DNA from: CAXBMB01 sp963976695
GTDB lineage: Bacteria; Pseudomonadota; Alphaproteobacteria; Kiloniellales; DSM-21159
DNA length: 64,000 nucleotides
Direction: 5' to 3'
NCBI GenBank assembly: GCA_963976695.1
Contig: CAXBMB010000011.1
Coordinates: 1-64,000 of the forward strand
Each line of letters opens with the position of its first letter. Position 1 is the first letter of the stretch. The notes beneath the pieces were generated by a model. That model had not been told where the DNA came from. It worked only from the letters and a program-made list of their open reading frames with translations, and did no database searches. Both the position numbers and the translations under genes were made by a program. Positions 49,865 through 58,465 of the stretch are shown here, one piece after another.

Positions 49865-50896
49865 TTATTTCCAGCCGGCGCGGTCGAAAACCTTCTGCGC
49901 CAGCGGCTGGTTGTCGCCGTAAACCGAAACGTTGACGGTGTCGATCTTCGGCTGACCCAGCGACTGCAACTGTGGGTTCTCCAAAATACCCGTCACAACC
50001 GGATATTCGTTGTTGCCGTTGGCCAGATAGCCCTGGGCGGCATCGCTGGACAGGTATTCGAGGAACTTCACGGCGGCTGCCTTGTTGGGCGCGTTCTTCA
50101 GAACGCCGCCGGCCGACACATTCACATGGACGCCACGGTCAGCTTGATTGGGCCAAACCATCTTGACGTTCGCCACAACCGCCTTGTCCTTTTCCTTCTC
50201 GCTCTTGAGCAAGCGGACGAAGTAATAGGTGTTGCCAATCGAAATGCCGCATTCGCCGGCAGCCACGGCGCGGATCTGGTCGGTATCGCCGCCTTTGGGG
50301 TCGCGCGCAAAGTTCGCCACCACGCCCTTGGCCCACTTTTCCGCCGCTGCTTCGCCATCGTTCTCGATCAGTGAACCCAGCAGCGACAGGTTGTAGATGT
50401 TGGAGCTGGAGCGAATGCAGACCAGGTCCTTGTATTTCGGGTCGGCCAGGTCCTCATAGCGTTGCGGCGGTTCAGCCACCAGCTTCGGGTTATAGAAGAT
50501 CACCCGCGCACGGGTCGAAAAACCGAACCACTGCCCATCGGGATCGCGCAGATTGGCCGGAATCCGCTTGTCCAAAGTCTCCGACTTGGTGACGGCGAAG
50601 AGGCCGGCCTCTTCCGCCCGCCAAATGCGCCCGGCGTCAACCGTCAGGAAAACATCGGCGGGGCTGTTGGCGCCCTCGCTCTTCAGGCGTTCGATCAGCG
50701 CGTCGCCCTTACCTTCGATCCGGTTGATGCGGATGCCGGTTTGTTTGGTGAAGTTTTCATAAAGCGCTTCATCGGTTTGATAGTGGCGCGAAGAATAGAG
50801 GTTCAATTCCTCGGCGGCTTGCGCGGATAAACCGGCCAAGCCGGTGGCGGCCAAAACGGCCCCAAAGAGGCTGCGGCGTAGGCGTAATGACGTCAT
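49865..50896 (-). CDS. fbpA: Periplasmic Fe(III)-binding protein (FbpA/FutA type)
   Basis: This is the periplasmic ferric iron receptor of an ABC importer. The 343-residue protein has a signal peptide (RRSLFGAVLAATGLAGLSAQAA), the start of the mature part EELNLYSSRHYQTDEALYEN, and the double tyrosine in SIGNTYYFVRLL that ligates iron. I chose the ATG at 50896 (MTSLRLRR); a TTG seven codons upstream is less likely. Its partner permease is on the opposite strand at 47652, an unusual split. Confidence 0.93.
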   Translation of the reverse strand: MTSLRLRRSLFGAVLAATGLAGLSAQAAEELNLYSSRHYQTDEALYENFTKQTGIRINRIEGKGDALIERLKSEGANSPADVFLTVDAGRIWRAEEAGLFAVTKSETLDKRIPANLRDPDGQWFGFSTRARVIFYNPKLVAEPPQRYEDLADPKYKDLVCIRSSSNIYNLSLLGSLIENDGEAAAEKWAKGVVANFARDPKGGDTDQIRAVAAGECGISIGNTYYFVRLLKSEKEKDKAVVANVKMVWPNQADRGVHVNVSAGGVLKNAPNKAAAVKFLEYLSSDAAQGYLANGNNEYPVVTGILENPQLQSLGQPKIDTVNVSVYGDNQPLAQKVFDRAGWK

Positions 50897-51063
50897 CTCA
50901 CTTCGTCTCCAAGACAAAATCCAACAAAGGCCAGCCCTTGATATCCTCGGCGGGACACAAAAGCCGATTCAATCGCGCGGCGTCAACCAGGCTGACCTTA
51001 TTCACAGGCAACCGGGAAGCTCGCGTGTTCGGTGGAGGCTTTCTAATCACTCTCGGCAGCGAA

Positions 51064-51084
51064 TGCAACTTGTTATCAATTGCA
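51064..51084. promoter_or_regulatory. Candidate Fur-type operator (21-base inverted repeat)
   Basis: TGCAA at 51064-51068 and TTGCA at 51080-51084 are the outer arms of a partly symmetrical AT-rich 21-base element. It lies 168 bases upstream of fbpA (minus) and 26 bases before a small open frame on the plus strand. Role in iron regulation is inferred from the neighbours. Confidence 0.4.
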
Positions 51085-51110
51085 AAATACGACAAGAGGA
51101 GAGATTGCCG

Positions 51111-51371
51111 ATGAAAACCAAGGAAAAATCCATAAAAATCAATTTGTTATCAACGGAAAACCGCTCCCTGCGTCACCGGGTCACAGCGAAGCTTTTCGCC
51201 GCCGTCACCGGACTGGCTGATTGGCTCGTCCGGTCGCTGGATTGTCGGCTCGGCGGCTCATCGAGGGGGGGGACGCAAGTCTGGCGACCGGCGCGGGCAA
51301 GCAAGCCCGCACAGTTCACGCCAGCAATACCGAGATATTCAGACAGCCCGGCTCATCAGTGTGCAAGCTGA
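51111..51371 (+). CDS. Possible small basic protein downstream of the iron-type operator
   Basis: The frame (86 residues from MKTKEKSIKINLLSTENRSL) has a very good ribosome binding site (AAGAGGAGAG at 51094-51103, 7 bases before the ATG). The first half has a short hydrophobic helix (KLFAAVTGLADWLVRSL). The end overlaps chpT on the opposite strand by 56 bases, and the last 40 residues look like non-coding GC-rich translation. The gene may be real with a functional N-terminal part. I do not recognise the family. Confidence 0.4.
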   Translation: MKTKEKSIKINLLSTENRSLRHRVTAKLFAAVTGLADWLVRSLDCRLGGSSRGGTQVWRPARASKPAQFTPAIPRYSDSPAHQCAS

Positions 51372-51936
51372 AGCAGCCGTTCATCCGCTCAACCAGTTGA
51401 TAGAGGAAAAAAGCATGGACGCTGCGCGGGGTCAGCGCCGCCACCGAAATACCCGACGCCAAGCCGGACAGCGTTTCATCACGCAACCCGACTTCCGACC
51501 CGACGGCGGCGACGGACACGCTATACCCGGAGGTCTCTTGCCCCAGTGTCATTTCAATCACCCCGCCGCGCGGCAGGGCCTCGCTGGCCACGACGATTAG
51601 GTTGAGCAGCAATTTGCCCAAATTGTCCGGCAACATCGCGACCCCGTCACTGTGCCAATTGACCGTGACCTTGCGGTAGGAGCAAAAGCCGGCGGCCAGA
51701 TCCTTGATCTGCTGCAACTCGGCGCCGACGCTTCCGCCGACCCCATAGGCGATGCGAAAGAACCGTAGCAACGTCGAGGCCTGCTGCGCCGAGCCCGCCA
51801 CCAGCCCCTTGGCTTCATCGTCCATGCCCAAATCTTCTTCCAACAGCTCCATGCCGTTGCTGATGGCGCTTATCGGGCCCACCAAATCATGACAAAGGCG
51901 CGAAGCCAACAGTTCGGAAATGACCAAATCAGACAT
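51316..51936 (-). CDS. chpT: Histidine phosphotransferase ChpT
   Basis: ChpT carries phosphate from the hybrid kinase CckA to CtrA (and CpdR). The 206-residue protein has the phospho-histidine helix SRLCHDLVGPISAISNGMEL with H16 and a second helix (GLVAGSAQQASTLLRFFRIA). A degenerate ATPase-like fold follows (LGKLLLNLIVVASEALPRGG, then SVHAFFLYQLVERMNGCFSL) without kinase ATP-binding motifs, as in the known family. The ATG at 51936 is preferred over a TTG one codon earlier. CckA is not in the window. Confidence 0.9.
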   Translation of the reverse strand: MSDLVISELLASRLCHDLVGPISAISNGMELLEEDLGMDDEAKGLVAGSAQQASTLLRFFRIAYGVGGSVGAELQQIKDLAAGFCSYRKVTVNWHSDGVAMLPDNLGKLLLNLIVVASEALPRGGVIEMTLGQETSGYSVSVAAVGSEVGLRDETLSGLASGISVAALTPRSVHAFFLYQLVERMNGCFSLHTDEPGCLNISVLLA

Positions 51937-52532
51937 CAATTTGTTTTATCCTTTTTTTGCCTTTCGCAGCCGGAGCCGAGAAGACCTTGTCGGTTTGGGT
52001 GACGCCAAAGTCCCGCCCGGGCTCATCGGAGGCGGGTTAACCACGGCGGGTTAACCGCCGCGGGCCCCGCACGCGGCGCGACGGGGCGCATCATGCCTTC
52101 ACTTTGGCGCATTTTGGAGTCAAGCTGAAGGCTGAATCGGCCGCGCGCCTGTTGCTTATAGAACAACGCCACCGAAACAAATAATTCATCAACAAATAAT
52201 TCATCCGGCGATTTATTTGCTTCGGCCTGGCGCTCGGCACACCACGCCGCCGGATTGTCCGGAATCGGCCACCCGCCGAACATCGACCCCGCGCCGGCTG
52301 GGCCGCGCCATTTCGCTATCCCCCGCCGGGGCGGAAATGCAGCCGTCCGGTCGGTGGTGTCGCTCCGCTCTTCAACTGTGTCGCTTCCAGCCTTGGGGGG
52401 GGCAAAATCGGCCTATAGTCTGCCGCTAAAGTGTGATCGACCTGGAAAGAAGCGCTTGACGCTTTGACTCTGTTGTCGAGCACCCTGCAAAAGGTTGATA
52501 AGAGTCACTGCTTTGCTCAATGGGACACCACC
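51937..52532. other. Region between chpT and the DUF3553 gene
   Basis: This 596-base stretch holds two GGCGGGTTAACC copies (52031-52042, 52045-52056) and a tandem 15-base duplication (52176-52205). A possible -10 box TATAGT (around 52417) lies upstream of the DUF3553 gene. An 86-codon minus-strand frame (52023-52283) lacks a ribosome binding site and I do not count it as a gene. Confidence 0.45.
52176..52205. repeat. Tandem duplication of a 15-base unit
   Basis: AACAAATAATTCATC occurs twice head to tail (52176-52190, 52191-52205). It is AT-rich in a GC-rich setting. Confidence 0.9.
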
Positions 52533-52718
52533 ATGTCTGAATCCCCCCGCAACCTCGATTTGGCCCCCGGCGCCTTTGTGCGACATCCAGATCGGCTGGA
52601 CTGGGGTCTTGGTCAAGTTCAGTCCGCCATTGGTGACCGTGTCACTGTCAATTTCGAAAACGCCGGCAAACAGATGGTGAACACCAAGGTGGTCACCCTT
52701 GAGCCGGCGGAAGAATAA
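52533..52718 (+). CDS. DUF3553 small protein
   Basis: The 61-residue product matches the DUF3553 pattern (LAPGAFVRHPDRLDWGLGQV, then GDRVTVNFENAGKQMVNT), a short beta-rich domain resembling CarD/Tudor-like modules. Its function is unknown. The ATG at 52533 is where homology starts; an upstream in-frame ATG (52464) adds 23 unrelated residues. It precedes the formate dehydrogenase genes by 57 bases on the same strand. Confidence 0.8.
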   Translation: MSESPRNLDLAPGAFVRHPDRLDWGLGQVQSAIGDRVTVNFENAGKQMVNTKVVTLEPAEE

Positions 52719-52775
52719 TGACGTGCGGGGCCTCCATTGTCGGGGCGCCCCGCGGAAAGGCATTAAGGAGAGATG

Positions 52776-54479
52776 ATGCCCGACGGAGGCTCCCGCCCGA
52801 TCAAGCGGCAAATTCATCCCGGCTCCGGCCGACGCAAAGCTCCCATCGGCCCGAAAGGCCGGGGAACGGATCCCACTGCCCTGAAGGCCTTGCGCGCGCT
52901 TCTCGGAGATCGCCCACGGCGTCCGGATCTGTTGATTGAGCATCTGCACCTGATTCAGGACCATTTGGGCCATTTGCCGGAGCGCATGCTGGCGGCCTTA
53001 GCGGAAGAAATGTCCCTGCCACAGGCGGCGGTCTATGAAACGGCGTCCTTCTACGCCCACTTCGACATTGTTTTGGCCGACGAGACTCCGCCGGCGCCGC
53101 TCACCATTCGGGTCTGTGACTCGCTGAGCTGCGAAATGAACGGCGCGCAAACCTTGATGGCCGACCTGGCCGAGGAGCTGGGCGACGAGGTACGGGTGGT
53201 TGCGGCCCCCTGTATGGGCCGCTGCGACTGCGCGCCCGTCGCGGAGGTCGGGCACCGCCATGTGGATCACGCCACGCCGGCAAAGGTGGCCGAGGTGGTC
53301 GACAGCAAGCACCACGACGCCGTCATTCCCGATTACGTTGATTTCGACGCCTATCTGGCCAAGGGCGGCTATCAGGTGCTGAAAGCCTGCCTGGCCGGGG
53401 AGTACACGCCCGAAGATATCATCGCCAAGATGGCCGATTCGAATATGCGGGGCCTGGGCGGGGCGGGTTTTCCCACCGGAATGAAGTGGCGACTGGTGCG
53501 CCAACAGCCGGCGCCGCGCCTGATGGCGGTCAACGCCGATGAAGGCGAACCCGGCACCTTCAAGGATCGCTACTATTTGGAAAGCGACCCCCACCGCTTT
53601 TTGGAAGGCCTGCTGATCGGCGCCTGGGCGGCGGATGTCGCGCGCTGCTACATCTACCTGCGCGACGAATATCCGGCGGCCCACCACATCCTGGTTGCCG
53701 AGATGGCCCGCCTGGATCAAGCAGGCCTGCTCAAGGGCGTGACCTTGGACTTGCGGCGCGGCGCGGGAGCCTACATCTGCGGCGAAGAGTCGGCGATGAT
53801 CGAGTCCATTGAAGGCAAGCGCGGCTTGCCGCGCCACAAACCCCCCTATCCTTCCCAGGTTGGCCTGTTTGGCCGTCCCACCCTGACCAACAATGTGGAA
53901 ACGCTCTATTGGGTGCGCGACATTGTCGAAAAAGGGGCCGACTGGTTCGTCAGCCAAGGGAAAGGCCGCCACAAGGGCCTGCGCAGCTATTCAGTTTCCG
54001 GGCGGGTGAAAAATCCCGGGGTCAAATTGGCGCCGGCCGGCAGCACGATCCGCGAGTTGATCGAGGATCATTGCGGCGGCATGGCCGAGGGCCATCGCTT
54101 CAAAGCCTATCTTCCCGGCGGCGCATCGGGGGGCATTCTACCGGCCCGCCTGGATAATATTCCGCTGGATTTTGGCACCTTGGAGGAGTTCGGCTGCTTT
54201 ATCGGTTCGGCCGCGGTGATCGTGCTCTCCGAACAGGACTCCCTCAAGGACGCAGTGAAAAACCTGATGCGGTTTTTCGAGGATGAATCCTGCGGCCAGT
54301 GCACGCCCTGTCGCACCGGCACGGAAAAGCTGGTCAAGATTCTCGAGCAGGACGACTGGCAGAAGTACCCGATTTCCGAGCTTTGCCAAACCATGCAAGA
54401 CGCCTCGATCTGCGGTCTGGGCCAAGCCGCGCCCAATCCCCTGCTCTCCCTCTTACGCTACTTCCCGGAGGATCTGTAA
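52776..54479 (+). CDS. NAD-dependent formate dehydrogenase, fused NuoE/NuoF-type beta subunit
   Basis: This subunit takes electrons from the molybdenum subunit and reduces NAD+ in the cytoplasm. The 567-residue protein fuses a NuoE-like domain (about 30-180; [2Fe-2S] cysteines in VCDSLSCEMNGA and APCMGRCDC) with a NuoF-like domain. The latter has GLGGAGFPTGMKW, NADEGEPGTFKDRYYLE (FMN/NAD site), GAGAYICGEESAM, and [4Fe-4S] cysteines ESCGQCTPCRTG plus a later cysteine in SICGLGQ. The fusion matches the beta subunit of the Methylobacterium FDH1 type. The ATG at 52776 is preferred over 52773 because AAGGAG (52765-52770) then has a usable spacing. The stop overlaps the next start (TAATG). Confidence 0.93.
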   Translation: MPDGGSRPIKRQIHPGSGRRKAPIGPKGRGTDPTALKALRALLGDRPRRPDLLIEHLHLIQDHLGHLPERMLAALAEEMSLPQAAVYETASFYAHFDIVLADETPPAPLTIRVCDSLSCEMNGAQTLMADLAEELGDEVRVVAAPCMGRCDCAPVAEVGHRHVDHATPAKVAEVVDSKHHDAVIPDYVDFDAYLAKGGYQVLKACLAGEYTPEDIIAKMADSNMRGLGGAGFPTGMKWRLVRQQPAPRLMAVNADEGEPGTFKDRYYLESDPHRFLEGLLIGAWAADVARCYIYLRDEYPAAHHILVAEMARLDQAGLLKGVTLDLRRGAGAYICGEESAMIESIEGKRGLPRHKPPYPSQVGLFGRPTLTNNVETLYWVRDIVEKGADWFVSQGKGRHKGLRSYSVSGRVKNPGVKLAPAGSTIRELIEDHCGGMAEGHRFKAYLPGGASGGILPARLDNIPLDFGTLEEFGCFIGSAAVIVLSEQDSLKDAVKNLMRFFEDESCGQCTPCRTGTEKLVKILEQDDWQKYPISELCQTMQDASICGLGQAAPNPLLSLLRYFPEDL

Positions 54480-57295
54480 TGCCGGACGGCAGCGCCATCA
54501 AAACCACGAAATTCATCCTGGATGGCCGTGAAGTGGAAGCTTACGGCGACGAAAGCATCTGGCAGGTCGCCCAGCGCCTGGGCACGGAAATTCCCCACCT
54601 GTGCTACACGCCCGAGCCCGGCTACCGCGCCGACGGCAACTGCCGCGCCTGCATGGTTGAGGTCGAAGGCGAGCGGATTCTTTCCGCGTCCTGCATTCGC
54701 AAGCCAAACGACGGCATGGTGGTGGCCAGCAATTCGGCCCGGGCGGAAAATGCCCGCGCCATGGTGTTTGAACTGCTGGTGAGCGATCAGCCGACGCGCG
54801 CGACCAGTCACGACCCGGACTCCAAGTTCTGGAACTGGGCCGACAAGGTCGGGGTGGCGGACAGCCGCCTGCCCAAGGGCCATAAGCCGGGCCCGGACAT
54901 CAGCCATCCGGCGATGGCGGTCAATCTGGACGCCTGCATCAACTGCACGCTGTGTGTTCGGGCCTGCCGCGAGGTGCAGTCCAACGACGTCATCGGCATG
55001 GCCTATCGCAACAGCCAAGCCAAGGTCATCTTCGATTTCGACGATGCGATGGCCGAAAGCACCTGCGTGGCTTGCGGCGAATGCGTTCAGGCCTGCCCGA
55101 CCGGCGCCCTGATGGAAAAATCCCTGCTCGACCAACAGGCCGACAGCCGGGTCGTCTACGCCGACCGCACCGTCGATTCCGTCTGTCCCTACTGCGGCGT
55201 GGGCTGTCTGACCAAGGTCTCGGTCAAGGACAACAAGATCGTTCAGATTGACGGCCGCGACGGTCCGAGCAATCGCGGCCGGCTCTGTGTGAAGGGTCGG
55301 TTCGGTTACGACTACATCGATCACCCCTCGCGCCTCACCAAGCCATTGATCCGCCGTGACGACGCCCCCAAGCGCTGGGACGACCAGATCGACCAGATGA
55401 ATCCGCTCACCCACTTCCGCGAGGCAACTTGGGAAGAAGCCTTGGACAAGGCCGCCAGCGGCCTGAAGACCATCTATCAACGTGACAGCGGCGCGGCGCT
55501 GGCCGGCTTCGGCTCGGCCAAGGGCTCCAACGAGGAAGCCTATCTCTTTCAGAAGCTGATCCGTCAGGGGTTCGCCACCAACAACGTCGATCACTGCACC
55601 CGCCTGTGCCACGCCTCCTCCGTGGCGGCGCTGATGGAAGGCGTCGGCTCCGGCAGCGTGACGGTGCCCTTTACCGACGTCGAGGAATCCGATTGCATTA
55701 TTGTGATCGGCGCCCGCCCGGCGCAGAACCACCCGGTGGCCGCCACCTTCATCAAGAACGCGGCCAAGCAGGGAAAAGCGGTCGTCGTCATGGATCCCCG
55801 CCGCCAGGGGCTGTCCCGCTACGCCACCCACATGCTGCAGTTCAAACCGGGCCAGGACGTGGCGTTGCTCAACGCCATGATCCACACGATCATTGAAGAG
55901 GACCTGGTGGACAAGCAATACGTCCAGGCGATGACCACCGGGTTCGACGACTTGAAGGTCCACGCGCAGCAGTTTTCGCCCGAGGCCATGGCGCCGGTCT
56001 GCGGCATCTCGGCGCAAACCATCCGCGAGGTCGCCCGTCTCTACGCCCAGTCCGAGCGCGCCATTATTCTCTGGGGCATGGGGGTCAGCCAACACGTTCA
56101 CGGCACCGACAACGCCCGCTGCCTGATCGCCCTGGCGATGATTACCGGCCAGATCGGGCGTCCCGGAACGGGACTCCACCCCCTCCGCGGCCAGAACAAT
56201 GTACAGGGCGCCTCCGACGCCGGTCTGATTCCCATCGTCTATCCCGACTACAAGTCGGTTGAGGATGACAAGACCCGCCTGCGCTACGAGGCGTTCTGGG
56301 GCTGTCAACTGGATCCGAAAAGAGGCCTGACCGTGGTTGAGGTGATCGACGCCATCACCGCCGGCCAGGTCAAGGGCATGTACATCATGGGCGAAAATCC
56401 GGCGATGTCCGATCCGGATCAAAAGCATGCCCGCCAAGCCCTGGCCCAACTGGAGCACCTGGTGGTGCAGGACATCTTCTTGACGGAAACCGCCTGGCAC
56501 GCCGATGTGATCCTGCCGGCCTCGGCCCACGCCGAAAAGGACGGCACCTTCACCAACTCGAACCGTCAGATCCAAATGGGCCGCCAGGTGGTGCCGCCGC
56601 CGGGCCAGGCCCGCCAGGATTGGGAGCTGATTCAGGAGTTGGCGCAGCGGATCGGTCTGGCCTGGACCTACCGCCATCCCTCCGAAGTTTTCGATGAGAT
56701 GACCCAGGTGATGGACTCGCTCGACAACATTACCTGGGAGCGGGTGGGGCGCGAAGATTCCGTCACCTATCCATGTGACGGTCCCGACCAGCCGGGCAAC
56801 GAAATCCTGTTTGGCGATGGCTATCCCACCGCCGACGGTCGGGCCAAGATCGTCCCGGCCAGTCTGGTGCCGCCAGATGAACTGCCCGATCAGGAATTCC
56901 CCCTGGTGCTGACCACCGGACGCCTGTTGGAGCATTGGCACACCGGGGCGATGACCCGTCGGTCGACCGTGCTGGACAGCCTGGAGCCGGAAGCGGTGGT
57001 TTGCATCAACCCGAAACAGATCGAGACGTTGGGCTTTTCCGCCGGACAGATAATCAAGGTGGCGACCCGGCGCGGCGAAATCGCCTTGAAAATCCGCCAG
57101 GATCGCGATGTGCCGGAAGGAATGATTTTCATTCCCTTCTGCTTCAACGAGGCGGCGGCCAACATGCTCACCAACCCGCAGCTTGATCCCTTTGGAAAAA
57201 TCCCGGAGTTCAAATTCTGCGCCGCCCGGGTGGCGGCCCTGGAAGAAGACTCGCTGGAGGAAAACGCCCTGGAGGAAACGGCCCCGGCGGAGTAA
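54479..57295 (+). CDS. NAD-dependent formate dehydrogenase, molybdopterin alpha subunit
   Basis: The alpha subunit oxidises formate to CO2 at a bis-pterin molybdenum or tungsten centre. The 938-residue protein has an N-terminal [2Fe-2S] ferredoxin-like domain (CYTPEPGYRADGNCRACMVE), two [4Fe-4S] sites (CINCTLCVRACREV and CVACGECVQACPTG), the CPYCGVGC cluster motif, and the active-site region DHCTRLCHASSV with cysteine rather than selenocysteine. A C-terminal pterin-binding domain follows (TGRLLEHWHTGAMTRRS). The frame is open back to 54299, but the ATG at 54479 overlaps the beta-subunit stop and fits homology. Small chaperone genes (fdhD, fdsC) are not adjacent. Confidence 0.95.
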   Translation: MPDGSAIKTTKFILDGREVEAYGDESIWQVAQRLGTEIPHLCYTPEPGYRADGNCRACMVEVEGERILSASCIRKPNDGMVVASNSARAENARAMVFELLVSDQPTRATSHDPDSKFWNWADKVGVADSRLPKGHKPGPDISHPAMAVNLDACINCTLCVRACREVQSNDVIGMAYRNSQAKVIFDFDDAMAESTCVACGECVQACPTGALMEKSLLDQQADSRVVYADRTVDSVCPYCGVGCLTKVSVKDNKIVQIDGRDGPSNRGRLCVKGRFGYDYIDHPSRLTKPLIRRDDAPKRWDDQIDQMNPLTHFREATWEEALDKAASGLKTIYQRDSGAALAGFGSAKGSNEEAYLFQKLIRQGFATNNVDHCTRLCHASSVAALMEGVGSGSVTVPFTDVEESDCIIVIGARPAQNHPVAATFIKNAAKQGKAVVVMDPRRQGLSRYATHMLQFKPGQDVALLNAMIHTIIEEDLVDKQYVQAMTTGFDDLKVHAQQFSPEAMAPVCGISAQTIREVARLYAQSERAIILWGMGVSQHVHGTDNARCLIALAMITGQIGRPGTGLHPLRGQNNVQGASDAGLIPIVYPDYKSVEDDKTRLRYEAFWGCQLDPKRGLTVVEVIDAITAGQVKGMYIMGENPAMSDPDQKHARQALAQLEHLVVQDIFLTETAWHADVILPASAHAEKDGTFTNSNRQIQMGRQVVPPPGQARQDWELIQELAQRIGLAWTYRHPSEVFDEMTQVMDSLDNITWERVGREDSVTYPCDGPDQPGNEILFGDGYPTADGRAKIVPASLVPPDELPDQEFPLVLTTGRLLEHWHTGAMTRRSTVLDSLEPEAVVCINPKQIETLGFSAGQIIKVATRRGEIALKIRQDRDVPEGMIFIPFCFNEAAANMLTNPQLDPFGKIPEFKFCAARVAALEEDSLEENALEETAPAE

Positions 57296-57311
57296 GACAA
57301 CCGTCTTTCAA

Positions 57312-57367
57312 GCTGCTTCCCGCTGCGGTTCGGTCGCCATCGGCGCCAGGTCGGATCGGGAAGCAGC
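57312..57367. repeat. 11-base inverted repeat between formate dehydrogenase and folD-like genes
   Basis: GCTGCTTCCCG (57312-57322) and CGGGAAGCAGC (57357-57367) are exact complements with 34 bases between them. It could form a stable mRNA structure in the 139-base spacer; there is no T run. Confidence 0.6.
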
Positions 57368-57434
57368 CTGAGCACAGAGAAATTTTAGCGCGCGGGCCAA
57401 TCTGGACCGAGGCGCGAAAGCGCAAGCAACAAGG

Positions 57435-58394
57435 TTGGACGGAATGTCACTACAAGCTCGTGTTGAAGCAATGCCGCTGGAAAACGATCCCCGGATTCTC
57501 AGCGGAAAACCCATCGCCGCCCGGATCCGCGCCGAGGTGACACAGGGCGTTCAATTGCTGAAGGAAACCGGCTGGAACCCGAAACTGGTGTCGATTGCGG
57601 TCGGCGACGCCGACGCGGCAGCGGTCTACATTCGCAACCAAAAGCGCGCGGCTGAAAAGGTCAGCGTGATCTTTGACGAACGCTTCTATCCCGCCGCCAT
57701 CAGCCAAGAGGAAATGTTGGCCGTCATCCAGGGTCTCAACGCCGACCCCCGGATCACCGGCGTGATCTTGCAGCGTCCCCTGCCCGAGCATCTGTCGGTC
57801 AAGGAACTGCAGCGCGCCATCCACCCCTTGAAGGACGTGGAGGGCATGCACCCGGCCTCAATCGGCAACATTGTCTACAACGATCTGGTGATGGGCCCCT
57901 GCACCTCGGTGGCGGCGGTTGAACTGCTCAAGGAAACCGGCCTGCAACTCGAGGGGCTGGAAGTGGTGGTCATCGGCCATTCTGAAATCGTTGGCAAGCC
58001 GATCGCCTTTTTGCTGATGAGCGAAGGCGCCACGGTCACGGTCTGCCATCACATGACCCGCAATCTGGCGGTTCACTCCCGGCGGGCCGACGCGATCTTT
58101 GTCGCCGTCGGCAAACCCCGCCTGATCACCGGAAACATGCTCAAGCCGGGCGCCGCCTTGATTGACATCGGCATCAACCAGGTGAGCGATGAAAAGGGCA
58201 ACAAGACCATTGTCGGCGACGCCGACTTTGCGACCTGCCACCCGATTGCCGGCTGGATCACGCCGGTGCCCGGCGGGGTTGGGCCGGTGACCGTCTCCAT
58301 CTTGCTGCGCAACACCCTGGCCGCCGCGCAGCTGCAAAAGCAGCACTACGAACGCCAGTACGGCAGCACCACCTTCGGCGCCGGCGCCGATTAA
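57435..58394 (+). CDS. FolD-like methylene-tetrahydrofolate dehydrogenase with altered active site
   Basis: The 319-residue protein aligns with FolD (methylene-THF dehydrogenase/cyclohydrolase) from about residue 20 to 300. Matching motifs are VILQRPLPEHLS (conserved glutamine), HPLKDVEGMHP, VVIGHSEIVGKPIAFLL (nucleotide site) and WITPVPGGVGPVTVS. Two key residues differ: the usual Y-x3-K (catalytic lysine) reads YIRNQKR, with Q at the lysine position, and KDVDG reads KDVEG. In known FolD enzymes this lysine is needed for cyclohydrolase activity. The protein may therefore act only as a dehydrogenase or have another role. An N-terminal extension of about 18 residues is present, and the true start may be an internal ATG (residue 4). 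It follows the NAD-formate dehydrogenase genes and precedes pabB. Confidence 0.8.
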   Translation: MDGMSLQARVEAMPLENDPRILSGKPIAARIRAEVTQGVQLLKETGWNPKLVSIAVGDADAAAVYIRNQKRAAEKVSVIFDERFYPAAISQEEMLAVIQGLNADPRITGVILQRPLPEHLSVKELQRAIHPLKDVEGMHPASIGNIVYNDLVMGPCTSVAAVELLKETGLQLEGLEVVVIGHSEIVGKPIAFLLMSEGATVTVCHHMTRNLAVHSRRADAIFVAVGKPRLITGNMLKPGAALIDIGINQVSDEKGNKTIVGDADFATCHPIAGWITPVPGGVGPVTVSILLRNTLAAAQLQKQHYERQYGSTTFGAGAD

Positions 58395-58465
58395 CCCACG
58401 CCAACCGTCCTCAAGGCGCGCGATCGGGGGGTGAGGGCGAAACACGGCAAACAGAGTAGAAGCGC

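Noticed and set aside
52023..52283. 86-codon minus-strand frame upstream of chpT
   Set aside because: No ribosome binding site, spans the short repeats, and resembles no family.
54458..56941. 827-codon open frame opposite the formate dehydrogenase alpha subunit
   Set aside because: It is the antisense of a clearly conserved gene; GC-rich third positions leave antisense frames open. The translation is V/G/H-rich and resembles no family.
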